Source: Candidatus Eisenbacteria bacterium | Lineage (GTDB): Bacteria; Eisenbacteria; RBG-16-71-46; JASEGR01 | NCBI GenBank assembly: GCA_030017955.1 | Contig: JASEGR010000032.1 | Coordinates: forward strand, 1-32,147 | DNA length: 32,147 bases | Direction of reading: 5' to 3' | In this document: positions 15,784 through 24,336 of the stretch, piece by piece | Layout of the letters: every line of letters begins with the position of its first letter | How positions within the stretch are numbered: the first letter of the stretch is position 1 | Notes under the pieces: model-generated | The model's input: only the letters and a program-made list of their open reading frames with translations | What the model was told of the DNA's origin: nothing | The model's database searches: none | Program-made: the position numbers and the translations under genes

Positions 15784-17031
15784 TTAGAGACCAAACGCTG
15801 CGATGATTTCGTCTTTCTTCTTTCCGAGGATATTGTACTTTGCGCCGATCTTCGTGAACGCTGCGATGGCCTTGTCGAGATGCTCCTTTTCGTGAACGGC
15901 AGAAATCTGAACTCTTATTCTTGCCTGTCCCTGGGGAACCACCGGGAAGGAGAAGCCGATGACATATATCCCTTCCTCATAAAGATCACGCGCCATGTCC
16001 TGGGCGAGTTTCGCATTGTACAGCATTATCGGCACGATCGGATGAACACCTTCCCTGATATCAAATCCCGCCTTGGACATCTTCTCCCGGAAGTACTTGG
16101 TATTTGCCTCAAGTTTGTCACGCCGCTCTGTTGACTTCGAGATCAGTTCAACGACTCTGATTGACGCCGCGACGACCACTGGCGGCACAGTATTTGAGAA
16201 AAGATACGGCCGTGCACGTTGACGGCACAGCTCGACGATCTCCCTGCGGCCGCTCACACAGCCGCCGGCTGCGCCGCCGAGAGCTTTGCCAAGCGTAGTC
16301 GTGATTGCATCAATTTTTCCCACGGTCCCGCAGTGCTCATGCGTTCCTCTGCCGTTTTTCCCGAGAAACCCGGTAGCGTGAGAGTCATCGACCATCACCA
16401 TTGCATCGTACCTATCGGCCAGGTCGCAGATTTCATCGAGCTTCGCGACATCGCCATCCATCGAAAAGACGCCGTCGGTAATAACCATTCGAAAACGGCA
16501 TCCCTGGGTCTCCTGGAGTTTCTCCTCAAGATGTGCCATGTTTGAGTGTTTGTAATTGTAGAGCTGGGCCTTGCAGAGTCTCATTCCATCGACAATTGAT
16601 GCATGGACAAGCCGGTCGGAGATCATGGCGTCGTCTTGAGACAGGACGACCTCAAAGAGCCCCGCATTTGCCTCCATGCACGACGGAAAAAGCACTGTGT
16701 CCTCGGTGCCAAGGAACTGAGTCAGTTTGTCCTCAAGTTCCCTGTGAATGTCCTGTGTGCCGCAGATGAATCGAACAGAGGACATGCCGTAGCCTCTCGC
16801 ATCGAGTCCCTTGTGCGCGGCTTCAACTACTTCGGGATGGCTTGACAGGCCGAGGTAATTGTTCGCACAGAAGTTTGTTACTTCCTTGACCGGGGCTCCC
16901 AGCGGGTACTCGACTCTTATGTTTGCATCCTGCGGTGACTCGATGTACCTCTCCTCCTTGTACAGCCCGCCGCCCCTTATGGTCGACAGTTCACTGCCGT
17001 AGAACGATTTTGCTTTGTCGCTGTATGCCAT
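15784..17031 (-). CDS. kbl: 2-amino-3-ketobutyrate CoA ligase / glycine C-acetyltransferase
   Basis: 415 residues, an alpha-oxoamine synthase of the Kbl type. It matches E. coli Kbl along most of its length, e.g. NFCANNYLGL, SVRFICGTQD, ITDGVFSMDGDVAKLDEICDLADRYDAMVMVDDSHATGF and RPYLFSNTVPP. PLP Lys249 lies in TTLGKALGGAAGG and the PLP Asp and His in VDDSHA (214-219). Known reaction: 2-amino-3-oxobutyrate + CoA to glycine + acetyl-CoA, reversible. A C-terminal extension of about 15 residues (ILGKKKDEIIAAFGL) is longer than in E. coli. It is 10 bp behind an acp gene, and the related family members CqsA, SPT and BioF condense acyl-thioesters with amino acids, so acyl-ACP may be a partner here. 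Confidence 0.9.
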   Translation of the reverse strand: MAYSDKAKSFYGSELSTIRGGGLYKEERYIESPQDANIRVEYPLGAPVKEVTNFCANNYLGLSSHPEVVEAAHKGLDARGYGMSSVRFICGTQDIHRELEDKLTQFLGTEDTVLFPSCMEANAGLFEVVLSQDDAMISDRLVHASIVDGMRLCKAQLYNYKHSNMAHLEEKLQETQGCRFRMVITDGVFSMDGDVAKLDEICDLADRYDAMVMVDDSHATGFLGKNGRGTHEHCGTVGKIDAITTTLGKALGGAAGGCVSGRREIVELCRQRARPYLFSNTVPPVVVAASIRVVELISKSTERRDKLEANTKYFREKMSKAGFDIREGVHPIVPIMLYNAKLAQDMARDLYEEGIYVIGFSFPVVPQGQARIRVQISAVHEKEHLDKAIAAFTKIGAKYNILGKKKDEIIAAFGL

Positions 17032-17041
17032 AATCTCTCCT

Positions 17042-17296
17042 TCAGGATCTTCCGAATTCTTTCAAGAGGTTGAGGATGTTGTTGACCGAATCAAATGCCT
17101 GAGGTGTTGCCTTCTCATCCGGGATCTTGACCTGGAATTTCTTTTCCAGAAATGTCTTCAACGACACCATTGAGAACGAATCCACAATGCCGCTGGATAT
17201 AAGTTTGGTATTCTCGTTCACTTCCTCATCGGAATCTTCGTCAAGATACTCTTTCTTCACATAGTCAATTATCAGTTTCTTCAAATCTTCAGCCAT
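17042..17296 (-). CDS. Acyl carrier protein
   Basis: 84 residues, acidic and four-helical, with the phosphopantetheine site Ser40 in SSGIVDSFSMVSL (DSF instead of DSL) and the helix-III region FQVKIPDEKATPQAFDSVNNILNLLKEF. It carries acyl groups as thioesters after modification by an AcpS; one is encoded two genes upstream in the same operon. It is not in a fatty-acid-synthesis cluster but lies between an acetyl-CoA-synthetase-like ligase and kbl, so a dedicated pathway role is likely. A D-alanyl carrier protein is another possible description of such small carriers, but no dlt gene is present. Confidence 0.88.
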   Translation of the reverse strand: MAEDLKKLIIDYVKKEYLDEDSDEEVNENTKLISSGIVDSFSMVSLKTFLEKKFQVKIPDEKATPQAFDSVNNILNLLKEFGRS

Positions 17297-17332
17297 AGAC
17301 CCTCCTTGAGAGCATGATGAAACGATCCTGAC

Positions 17333-19033
17333 TCAGTCATTTTCCAGTGTTGACGTGTCACCAATCTCCTCGCCCCATTCCTTGGAGCGGAGGAGTCTTC
17401 TCATGATCTTGCCGCTCCTTGTCTTGGGCAGCGATTCTACAAACTCGATCTCCTGGGGCATTGCCAACGGCGACAGTTTCTTCCTTATGAAGTTCATAAT
17501 TTCCAGTTCCAGGTCGCTGCCGGCCTCATAGCCCGGCTTGAGTGCAACGAACGCCTTCACTACTTCCATGTTTATCGCATCAGGCTTTCCAACTGCGGCA
17601 GATTCGGCAACTGCTTTGTGCTCGAGCAGTGCGGATTCGATCTCAAAGGGGCCGACAAGATGACCTGCCGTGTTGATGACATCGTCATCGCGGCCGACGA
17701 ACCAGAAATATCCATCATCGTCCACACTCGCCCGGTCACCGCAGATATACCAGCCATTCTTGAACTTGTTCTCGTATGTTTCCCTGTTGTTCCAGTAGTC
17801 TTTCATCATTGAAGGCCAGCCCGGTCTGAGCGCGATAAGTCCGACCGAGCCTGCATTCGTTATCGGTTCAAATGTCTTGGGATTGACGATGGCAGCCGTT
17901 ATCCCCGGAAAAGGCCTTCCCATTGATCCGGGCTTGACCTTCATGCCCGGAAAATTTGTAATCACTATCGCACCGGTCTCCGTCTGCCAGTAAGTGTCGT
18001 AGAAAGGTTTGCCGAACGCCTTCTCAGACCAGATCACCGCTTCAGCATTGAGGGGTTCCCCAACACTGCAGAGATGACGAAGTGACGTAAGATCGTTTTT
18101 CTTCACAACATCAAATCCGTCTTTCATCAGAAGGCGAATTGCCGTTGGCGCCGAATACCAGACTGTCACCTTGTATTTCTCGATGAATGAGTACCACTTC
18201 GGCGCGCTGAATCCCGCATCCAGAACAACCTGCGTCACGCCGTTTGCCCACGGGCCTATGATGCCGTATGACGTACCTGTGACCCAGCCCGGATCGGCAG
18301 TGCACCAATAGATATCATCCGGCTGAAGATCAAGCACCCATTTTGTGCTTATGTATTGGGCGATGATAGAGGAGTGTACGTGCAGCGCTCCTTTTGGCCT
18401 GCCGGTCGTCCCGGATGTGTAATGGAGAACTGAAGGCGTTTCCCGGCCCACGCTCACGATGCCGAACTTTTCGACCCTCCCGGCCTTCTCCATGGAGAAA
18501 TGGATTTCATCCTTTTCCGGCTCCTTATCATCTGCATCAACAATTAACACGTTGGCGAGCTCTGGGAGATGTTTCCTTATTCTCCTTACCTTTCCGGCAT
18601 GTCTTTTGGTCGTGAGGATCGCCTTTGTCTTGGCATCATCAAGCCGGGTGAGCAGAGCCTCGTCTCCAAACGCCGAGAACAAGGGCTGGGCGATGCCGCC
18701 CATCTTGAGGATTCCTATGAACGAAATATAGAGCTCGGGAATCCTGTCCATGAAGATGCAAATTCTGTCGCCGGCATTCAAACCGATATCTTTCAGGAAT
18801 TTGGCAAAAGTGTTGCTGCAGATCCTTATGTCATCGTAGGTGAACTTCCTGACATGACCATCGAACCCTTCCCAAAGAAAGGCAAGCTTCTGCCCGAGCC
18901 CTTTCTCGCAGATTCGATCGCTGCAGTAGTAGCCAATGTTGAAAAGTCCGCCTTTACCGTACTGGAATTCTTCAGATGCAGCATTCCAGTCAAAAGTCTT
19001 GTATTTCTGCTCGTACGGACCAATGTTGCTCAT
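17333..19033 (-). CDS. Acetyl-CoA synthetase-like acyl-activating enzyme (AMP-forming)
   Basis: 566 residues of the ANL superfamily. Visible motifs are the P-loop YTSGTTGRPKGALH, YDTYWQTETG, GDRASVDDDGYFWFVGRDDDVINTAGHLVGPFEIE and the C-terminal catalytic Lys in PKTRSGKIMRR. The Trp in YWQTETG corresponds to the residue that limits acetyl-CoA synthetases to acetate or propionate, so a short acid is the likely substrate. Size matches the AcsA type (about 570) rather than the 650-residue Acs. ATG 19033 has AGAAGGGA upstream; a GTG at 19054 overlapping the acpS stop is possible. Whether the acyl-adenylate is passed to CoA or to the adjacent ACP is not known. Confidence 0.85.
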   Translation of the reverse strand: MSNIGPYEQKYKTFDWNAASEEFQYGKGGLFNIGYYCSDRICEKGLGQKLAFLWEGFDGHVRKFTYDDIRICSNTFAKFLKDIGLNAGDRICIFMDRIPELYISFIGILKMGGIAQPLFSAFGDEALLTRLDDAKTKAILTTKRHAGKVRRIRKHLPELANVLIVDADDKEPEKDEIHFSMEKAGRVEKFGIVSVGRETPSVLHYTSGTTGRPKGALHVHSSIIAQYISTKWVLDLQPDDIYWCTADPGWVTGTSYGIIGPWANGVTQVVLDAGFSAPKWYSFIEKYKVTVWYSAPTAIRLLMKDGFDVVKKNDLTSLRHLCSVGEPLNAEAVIWSEKAFGKPFYDTYWQTETGAIVITNFPGMKVKPGSMGRPFPGITAAIVNPKTFEPITNAGSVGLIALRPGWPSMMKDYWNNRETYENKFKNGWYICGDRASVDDDGYFWFVGRDDDVINTAGHLVGPFEIESALLEHKAVAESAAVGKPDAINMEVVKAFVALKPGYEAGSDLELEIMNFIRKKLSPLAMPQEIEFVESLPKTRSGKIMRRLLRSKEWGEEIGDTSTLEND

Positions 19034-19050
19034 GGGGTCCCTTCTTGTTA

Positions 19051-19407
19051 TCACTCGATAATGACCAGAGCTGCCGCGTAGTCTTCTGAATGAGATTCTG
19101 AAACGTGAATCTTCTTGACCGACTTCGCCCTGGCCGCCCTCTCAAATGCGCCGGATAGAGTCACCTTCAGGTCTCTGGATATCTCTATGTCGTGCCAGTG
19201 AGTGCCAAGCTGCAGACCGCAGCCCAATGCCTTGAGGACCGCTTCCTTCACTGCAAACAACTTTGCCTGCAGGAAGTCCTGCCTGTCGCTTCCCCGAATG
19301 TCCAGGATTTCCTTCTCGGTCAGGATCTGGCCGAGAAACTCTTCCTTATCCTGAAGGTGCTTGAACCTCTCTATCTCAACGAGATCTACGCCGATTCCCT
19401 TGAACAT
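19051..19407 (-). CDS. acpS: Holo-[acyl-carrier-protein] synthase
   Basis: 118 residues of the trimeric AcpS type: GIGVDLVEIERF at the N-terminus with the Mg-binding Asp, KLFAVKEAVLKALGCGL with the second acidic ligand and catalytic Lys, and the closing strand SEDYAAALVIIE. It transfers 4'-phosphopantetheine from CoA to the conserved Ser of an ACP. It starts 6 bp after tdh and is two genes from the acp it probably activates. If it is the only acpS of the genome, it would also serve fatty acid synthesis. Confidence 0.93.
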   Translation of the reverse strand: MFKGIGVDLVEIERFKHLQDKEEFLGQILTEKEILDIRGSDRQDFLQAKLFAVKEAVLKALGCGLQLGTHWHDIEISRDLKVTLSGAFERAARAKSVKKIHVSESHSEDYAAALVIIE

Positions 19408-19413
19408 GAGGAC

Positions 19414-20643
19414 TCAGGGTCTCAGCAGGACTTTGATGGCGTCCCCGTTTGCGATAGCCCGAAAACCTCTGTCGAATTCCTCAAGGCGGATCTGATGAGT
19501 GATAAAACCGGATCTCATGAACCGCCGTGCCAGGCCCTTTTTCAGAATATCCGTCATCATATCCCAAGTCGACCAGACGCGCCTCCCGATTACACCATGG
19601 ATGGTGACACCTGGGAAGATGACGTTTTTCGCAAAATCAAAAGGCGTTGTTCCGTTTGTCAGTCCGAGCAGGGAAATCTCCCCGCCCATGCGGAGAATCT
19701 TGAAAGCATCCTCGTAGGCGCTGTAACTGCCGGACATTTCCAGAACAACATCAACGCCAGTGCCAGAGTTTTGCTCTTTCGCAACCTTGTGAAACAGCTC
19801 TCTCTCTTCAGGAAGCGACACGTCGAAACACTCGCTTGCTCCCAGGAGCCGCGCGATTCTGAAACGCGTGTTCTCCAGCTTCTCGTGTGTGTTAGCTCCG
19901 TGGGATGCATCGCTGACAAGAACTTTCTTCGCGCCCGCCCCTTTCGCAATTGCCACAGACATCAATCCGATGGTACCGGCGCCCAGTACTGCAACTGTCT
20001 TCCCCTTGATTCCCGACAGAGATTGTACCGTGTGCGTTGCATTGCCGATTGCATCCATGAAAGCCACAATCTCTTCCGGTATCTCTCCATTCCTGAAGAT
20101 CAAGAGATTCTCAGCAGGGAGCACGATATACCCGGCAAAGGCACCGTCACCATGCAGTCCCCGAATTACGGTATTCGTGCAGACATGATATTGTCCCAGC
20201 TTACATTGCGTGCAAACTCCGCAAGTAAGGTGCATCTCTGCCGTACTGACAAAGTGCTGATTCAGGAATTCAATGAAAGTCTTGTCTCCTGCAATCTGCG
20301 CTGCCGTCCGGCTCCGGGTGAACCTTTTGATATCTTTGTACTGCTTTGCCTTCCGGATCACCAGGTCAGCCAAATGCAGTCTGGCCTTGGGTCCCGCATC
20401 GGTGATCCTTCCGCAGAATTCGTGGCCGAGAACGACGTCGGGGGTTGACAGCATCAGCATGTTGTTCTTTATCGAAGCCTTTGACTCGTAAATGCCGACG
20501 TCGGTCCCGCATATGCCGGCAGCAACAACCTTTAACTGCACATCATTCGTCTTCCGGACAACAGGGGTTTCTCTTTCGACAAGCAGCAGGCCGCGTTCCC
20601 ACGGTTTATCCGTTGAAGGCTTTTCTTTTGCGACTGCTTTCAT
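19414..20643 (-). CDS. tdh: L-threonine 3-dehydrogenase-like zinc alcohol dehydrogenase
   Basis: 409 residues of the medium-chain Zn dehydrogenase family, closest by motif to Tdh. Catalytic zinc residues Cys45 (GICGTDVGIY) and His74-Glu75 (GHEFCG) are present, as are the structural zinc residues Cys141, 144, 147 and 155, the Tdh-like DAIGNATHTV, the NAD loop VAVLGAGTIGLMSVAIA, and EMSGSYSAYEDAFKILRMGGEISLLGL. Known Tdh oxidises threonine to 2-amino-3-oxobutyrate, the Kbl substrate. It is about 70 residues longer than E. coli Tdh, with some 37 extra residues at about 97-132 before the structural zinc site and about 10 at 248-257 near the NAD loop. It is the first gene of the operon, with GGAG before the ATG. 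Another 1,2-amino alcohol may be the substrate. Confidence 0.82.
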   Translation of the reverse strand: MKAVAKEKPSTDKPWERGLLLVERETPVVRKTNDVQLKVVAAGICGTDVGIYESKASIKNNMLMLSTPDVVLGHEFCGRITDAGPKARLHLADLVIRKAKQYKDIKRFTRSRTAAQIAGDKTFIEFLNQHFVSTAEMHLTCGVCTQCKLGQYHVCTNTVIRGLHGDGAFAGYIVLPAENLLIFRNGEIPEEIVAFMDAIGNATHTVQSLSGIKGKTVAVLGAGTIGLMSVAIAKGAGAKKVLVSDASHGANTHEKLENTRFRIARLLGASECFDVSLPEERELFHKVAKEQNSGTGVDVVLEMSGSYSAYEDAFKILRMGGEISLLGLTNGTTPFDFAKNVIFPGVTIHGVIGRRVWSTWDMMTDILKKGLARRFMRSGFITHQIRLEEFDRGFRAIANGDAIKVLLRP

Positions 20644-20833
20644 TGCTTACTCCTTCGCAAACGATGAGGTTATGCGGTCGAAGATCCAAAGGCCTTCGGC
20701 GCTAACAGACAATCAGTGCAGCTGCGACGGGAGACTTTGCCACAGATTCACCGGCAGTGACAATGGATTATCTCACAGACCGAGATACATCATCAACATG
20801 AAACTCCGGGCGTCTTGTCAAAAATATCGCATT

Positions 20834-20887
20834 GATTGCGCGCAATCCCATAAAAATCTTGACATCCCTCCGCCGGATGCGTAGCCT
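20834..20887 (+). promoter_or_regulatory. Promoter of the acyltransferase operon with upstream palindrome
   Basis: TTGACA (20859-20864) and TAGCCT (20882-20887) are spaced 17 bp as for a sigma-70 promoter; the -35 is perfect and the -10 weak. Twelve bp upstream is the perfect 14-bp palindrome GATTGCGCGCAATC (20834-20847), a possible operator. The predicted transcript begins after the GTG at 20890, which supports the later start of the acyltransferase. The rest of the 348-bp divergent gap (20644-20991) shows no other gene. Confidence 0.5.
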
Positions 20888-20991
20888 ATGTGCACCGATA
20901 CACCGTCCTTTTCATTGGGCCCCAGCGCTTGAATCTGATGCATGAGAAGCGGACCTTCCCGTTGTATTTTGAGCAGAAAGGATGGCTTCGG

Positions 20992-21858
20992 ATGCTTTCG
21001 AGGAGCTTCTTCCGACTTGCCTCTGCCACTGCCTCTCTAATTCCGCTCACGACAGGATACTTCCTGGCAAGGCTTCTTGTGCCTTTTCACATCTATTGTT
21101 TTCCCCGCAGGAGGCAGGCAGTCAATTCCAACCTTCTGACAATCCTCAAGTCCGGAAATGCTTATCTTGAGAACGGCAAGAGCGTGAGAGAACTCCGGAA
21201 AGAGATTTTCACAAGTTTCAACTATTTCCTTTTCGAGTTCTTCCGGACTTCATCAGTCGGAAGGGAAACCATCTTCAATAACGTCAGCGTGCAAGGATCT
21301 GAAAATCTGGATTCAGCACTGTCGGAGGGAAAGGGAGCGATAATAGTCGCGTCTCACATCGGAAATTGGGAAATCGGCGGGACATATCTTGCTCTGTCCG
21401 GCTACAAGCTCAATGTAGTAGCAGGCGCCCAGCTCGGCAAGTGGCTTTCCCCTCAGGTCAGAAATATGAAGGAGAGGTTTGGAATAGACGTGATTTCGCC
21501 TGAAAAAGGATACAGAGACCTTTTTCTGGCTTTGAACAGGAACGAAATTGTGGTACTTCTTGTGGACGGAAACCTGTACTCCGCGGGCTTCGAGGTAGAG
21601 TTCTTTGGACGAAAAACCCTGATGCCTCGCGGGCCTGCCGTCCTATCAATCAAGACAGGTGCTCCCATCGTGCCGGCACATGTTGTGAGGCGGGGAAGGT
21701 TCAGGTTTTCCATTGACATCATGGCACCTGTGCACGCTCCTCAGGGCGAAAAGGACATAGTGGCGGAAGAACTTACGGAGCACGTGGTGTCAATACAGGA
21801 GAAAGACGTAGCCGAGCATCTCGGACAATGGTGCATTTTCAGGAGCGTATGGTCTTAG
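20992..21858 (+). CDS. LpxL/HtrB-family lysophospholipid/lipid A acyltransferase
   Basis: 288 residues. The catalytic HxxxxE/D motif is His122 to Glu127 in VASHIGNWEIGG, followed by the family's later blocks VDGNLYSAGFEVEFFGRKTLMPRGPAVLS and GAPIVPAHVVRR. An N-terminal hydrophobic segment anchors it in the inner membrane. Members transfer an acyl chain from ACP to Kdo2-lipid A or a related glycolipid. ATG 20992 has AAAGGA 8 nt upstream and gives the normal family N-terminus; the GTG at 20890 lies before the predicted transcript start. It is followed by GT4 and MFS genes at short spacing. Confidence 0.82.
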   Translation: MLSRSFFRLASATASLIPLTTGYFLARLLVPFHIYCFPRRRQAVNSNLLTILKSGNAYLENGKSVRELRKEIFTSFNYFLFEFFRTSSVGRETIFNNVSVQGSENLDSALSEGKGAIIVASHIGNWEIGGTYLALSGYKLNVVAGAQLGKWLSPQVRNMKERFGIDVISPEKGYRDLFLALNRNEIVVLLVDGNLYSAGFEVEFFGRKTLMPRGPAVLSIKTGAPIVPAHVVRRGRFRFSIDIMAPVHAPQGEKDIVAEELTEHVVSIQEKDVAEHLGQWCIFRSVWS

Positions 21859-21871
21859 AAGAGGACTTCTC

Positions 21872-23050
21872 GTGAAGATAGCGATTGTGAGTCAAGCTTA
21901 CTATCCTACCTACGGGGGAGTCACCGAGCACGTGCACTACACCTCTCATTTCCTCAGAGAACTGGGGCATAAGGTCAAGATAGTAACCGGACGGATGCCG
22001 GCAAACGGAGGAGAAGAGATAGAATTTCCGGATGTAGTCAGGATTGGCAGGAGCATTCTTATCCCGTCCAACGGATCTTTTTCCAATTTCACGGTGGGAA
22101 GAAAACTAAGCGAGAGGCTCAGAGATTTCCTGCTGTCCGAGAATTTTGACTTACTCCATGTACATGATCCTCTGGCCCCGACGCTTCCGCTCTTTGCCAA
22201 TATGAATGCCACATGTCCAGTCGTCGGCACATTTCATTCCTCGGCAAAGAGAAGTAGAGGATATCAGCTCTTCAGGCACTTTCTCAGGAAGCACCACGCC
22301 AACCTTGTCGGAAAGATAGCCGTCTCAGAGCCGGCCAGGGAGCTCATCGCGAAGTATTTCGGCGGCGAATATGTGATAATTCCAAACGGCGTCGATACAA
22401 ACAGGTTTCATCCCGCAAATGAGCCGCTTCCTGAGTTTCTTGACGGGAAAGTCAATCTTCTTTTCGTGGGCAGATTGGACCCAAGGAAGGGGTTGAGCAA
22501 TCTGATTGAGGCGATGCCAAGAATTTTCAGAGAGCTTGGAGGAAACGTCAGATTGATAATCGTTGGGGGTGGATATTTGAGAAGAATTCTCGGCCAAAAG
22601 GTCGATGGGCACATAAAACCCCATGTCCACTTTGTCGGTAAGATCTCCAGAGAACTCTTGCCCAGGTTCTATGCCACGTGTGACATATTCTGTTCTCCTG
22701 CTACCAGGAACGAGAGTTTCGGAATCGTTCTCCTTGAAGCCATGGCTTCGGGAAAACCAATTATCGCTTGCGACATCCCTGGATACAGAACTGTTGTGAC
22801 TGATTCCAGGGAGGGTCTCCTTGTTAAGCCAAAGGACCCCGGCTCTCTGGCGGAGGCGATAGTCAATCTTGCCAGAAATGGTGCTGAGAGAGCCGCCATG
22901 GGAGAACTTGGAAGAAAAAAGGCCCTTTCTTATTCCTGGGAGCGAATCACCGGAAGGATCGAGAGTTACTATTCCGAAGTTCTCGGCAGGAAAAGAGAAT
23001 GTACCTCCCGTTTTGCAGAACCCTCCGTCTTTACAGCGGCCCAAACCTGA
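21872..23050 (+). CDS. GT4-family glycosyltransferase (PimA/PimB-like)
   Basis: 392 residues with the two-Rossmann GT-B fold: an N-terminal SQAYYPTYGGVTEHV donor-side loop, LLHVHDPLAP, IPNGVDTNRFHP, VNLLFVGRLDPRKGLSNLIEA, and the retaining GT4 EX7E motif in NESFGIVLLEAMASGKPIIA. Close relatives transfer mannose or other hexoses from nucleotide sugars to lipid acceptors such as phosphatidylinositol. It starts with GTG (GAGGA just upstream) 13 bp after the acyltransferase, which also suggests a glycolipid. The acceptor is unknown. Confidence 0.85.
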   Translation: MKIAIVSQAYYPTYGGVTEHVHYTSHFLRELGHKVKIVTGRMPANGGEEIEFPDVVRIGRSILIPSNGSFSNFTVGRKLSERLRDFLLSENFDLLHVHDPLAPTLPLFANMNATCPVVGTFHSSAKRSRGYQLFRHFLRKHHANLVGKIAVSEPARELIAKYFGGEYVIIPNGVDTNRFHPANEPLPEFLDGKVNLLFVGRLDPRKGLSNLIEAMPRIFRELGGNVRLIIVGGGYLRRILGQKVDGHIKPHVHFVGKISRELLPRFYATCDIFCSPATRNESFGIVLLEAMASGKPIIACDIPGYRTVVTDSREGLLVKPKDPGSLAEAIVNLARNGAERAAMGELGRKKALSYSWERITGRIESYYSEVLGRKRECTSRFAEPSVFTAAQT

Positions 23051-24333
23051 ATACCAGATTGAAGCCACGACTTTTTGCAAACCTCGACTACGCAGCACTC
23101 TGGACAGGACAGTTCGTCTCAATATTCGGGGACAGGCTCAATAGCCTCGCTCTCTTCGGCCTCATATCGCAGGAAACTCAGGAATTCAGGATTGCCGGAT
23201 CCTCCTTTGAGCTCTCGAAGCTGACCATATTCATCCTGCTGCCCGCAATCCTCTTTGGGCCATTCATAGGAGTCCTCGTTGACAGATGGAATACAAAAAG
23301 GGTCCTCATGTCGTGCGATTTGATAAGAGCGGGGCTCGTGATACTTATTCCATTCGCGAGGACGCTCTCGGATTCACTCTATCCGGTCTATGGCGTCGTG
23401 TTTCTGCTCTACACGATGAATGTCTTCTTCCTGCCTGCACGTTCGGCGATCCTGCCGGAGCTTGTTCAAAAAGAGAGGCTTCTTCAGGCAAACTCGGTTG
23501 CCTCTTTCGGGGCAATATCCGCAACAATCCTGGGCTCTGCGTTGGGCGGTTTCATAGTTGCAAAAGCCGGCTGGAGATTCGCGCTTTATCTTGATTCGCT
23601 TTCATTTATGTTTTCTGTTGCTGCAATCTCGTTCATAAGGTATCACCCGGCGAAGAGCCCGAACCTGGCGGCAAATGGAATCCCCTCCGACAGAAGGCAG
23701 GTCCGGCTTCTTGCAGAGCTTAGGAGGGCGGCTCTGGAAATAGTAGAGGGATGGAGAACGATAAGATCGAACAGGAGCGTAAGAATTTCCATTCTTTCTT
23801 TCATCTTTCCAATGGCCGGAGGAGCTGCCCTTCTTGTCGGGGGAACCGCCCTTGTGAGAAAGGTTTCTGGTGAAATCACACAAGCCATGGGATTTCTTCT
23901 TGGGGCGTTGGGGTGCGGCGCGATTTTTGGCTCGATTCTGATGGTCCGCTACGGAGGAAAGCTCACGAGGAGTCACATAATCACAGGAGGATTCGTTATT
24001 CTCGGAATTTCAATCTTCCTCTTTACATTCGCCGGCAGTTTTTTCCAAATGACTCTGATAGTCTTTCTTATGGGGGCTGCAATATCTCCGATATTCATTA
24101 CCAGCGAGACGACGATCCAGCAATCAGTGGCCGAAGGAATCAGAGGACGGGTCTTCGGGACCAGAGATTTTTCAATGAGGACTCTGTTCCTCATTTCGGC
24201 GGTATTTGTCGGGCTGTCCGTCGAACGTATCGAAAGAAAAGATATTCTGAGATTCGTCGGTTTGGTGCTTTGGTTTCTTGCTGCCGCACTTTTTGTCTAC
24301 ATGAAGCGGAAAAGAGTCATGCAGAAGCTCTGA
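22999..24333 (+). CDS. Major facilitator superfamily transporter
   Basis: 444 residues with about 12 hydrophobic helices and the MFS loop signature after helix 2 (GVLVDRWNTKRVLMSCD). The type with LDYAALWTGQFVSIFGDRLNSLAL at the N-terminus is that of EntS/MefA-like efflux proteins. The ATG at 22999 overlaps the glycosyltransferase by 52 bp and has GGAAAAGAGA upstream; a TTG at 23059 would give a shorter protein starting closer to the first helix. It is the last gene of this plus-strand operon, 3 bp from convergent recG. It might move the lipid or a small molecule; nothing indicates which. Confidence 0.82.
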   Translation: MYLPFCRTLRLYSGPNLNTRLKPRLFANLDYAALWTGQFVSIFGDRLNSLALFGLISQETQEFRIAGSSFELSKLTIFILLPAILFGPFIGVLVDRWNTKRVLMSCDLIRAGLVILIPFARTLSDSLYPVYGVVFLLYTMNVFFLPARSAILPELVQKERLLQANSVASFGAISATILGSALGGFIVAKAGWRFALYLDSLSFMFSVAAISFIRYHPAKSPNLAANGIPSDRRQVRLLAELRRAALEIVEGWRTIRSNRSVRISILSFIFPMAGGAALLVGGTALVRKVSGEITQAMGFLLGALGCGAIFGSILMVRYGGKLTRSHIITGGFVILGISIFLFTFAGSFFQMTLIVFLMGAAISPIFITSETTIQQSVAEGIRGRVFGTRDFSMRTLFLISAVFVGLSVERIERKDILRFVGLVLWFLAAALFVYMKRKRVMQKL

Positions 24334-24336
24334 GTG

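Noticed and set aside
15784-17031. Serine palmitoyltransferase or BioF for sphingolipid or biotin synthesis, given the adjacent acp
   Set aside because: Sequence motifs are those of Kbl almost throughout, and a Tdh-like gene heads the operon; kept only as an idea about acyl-ACP use.
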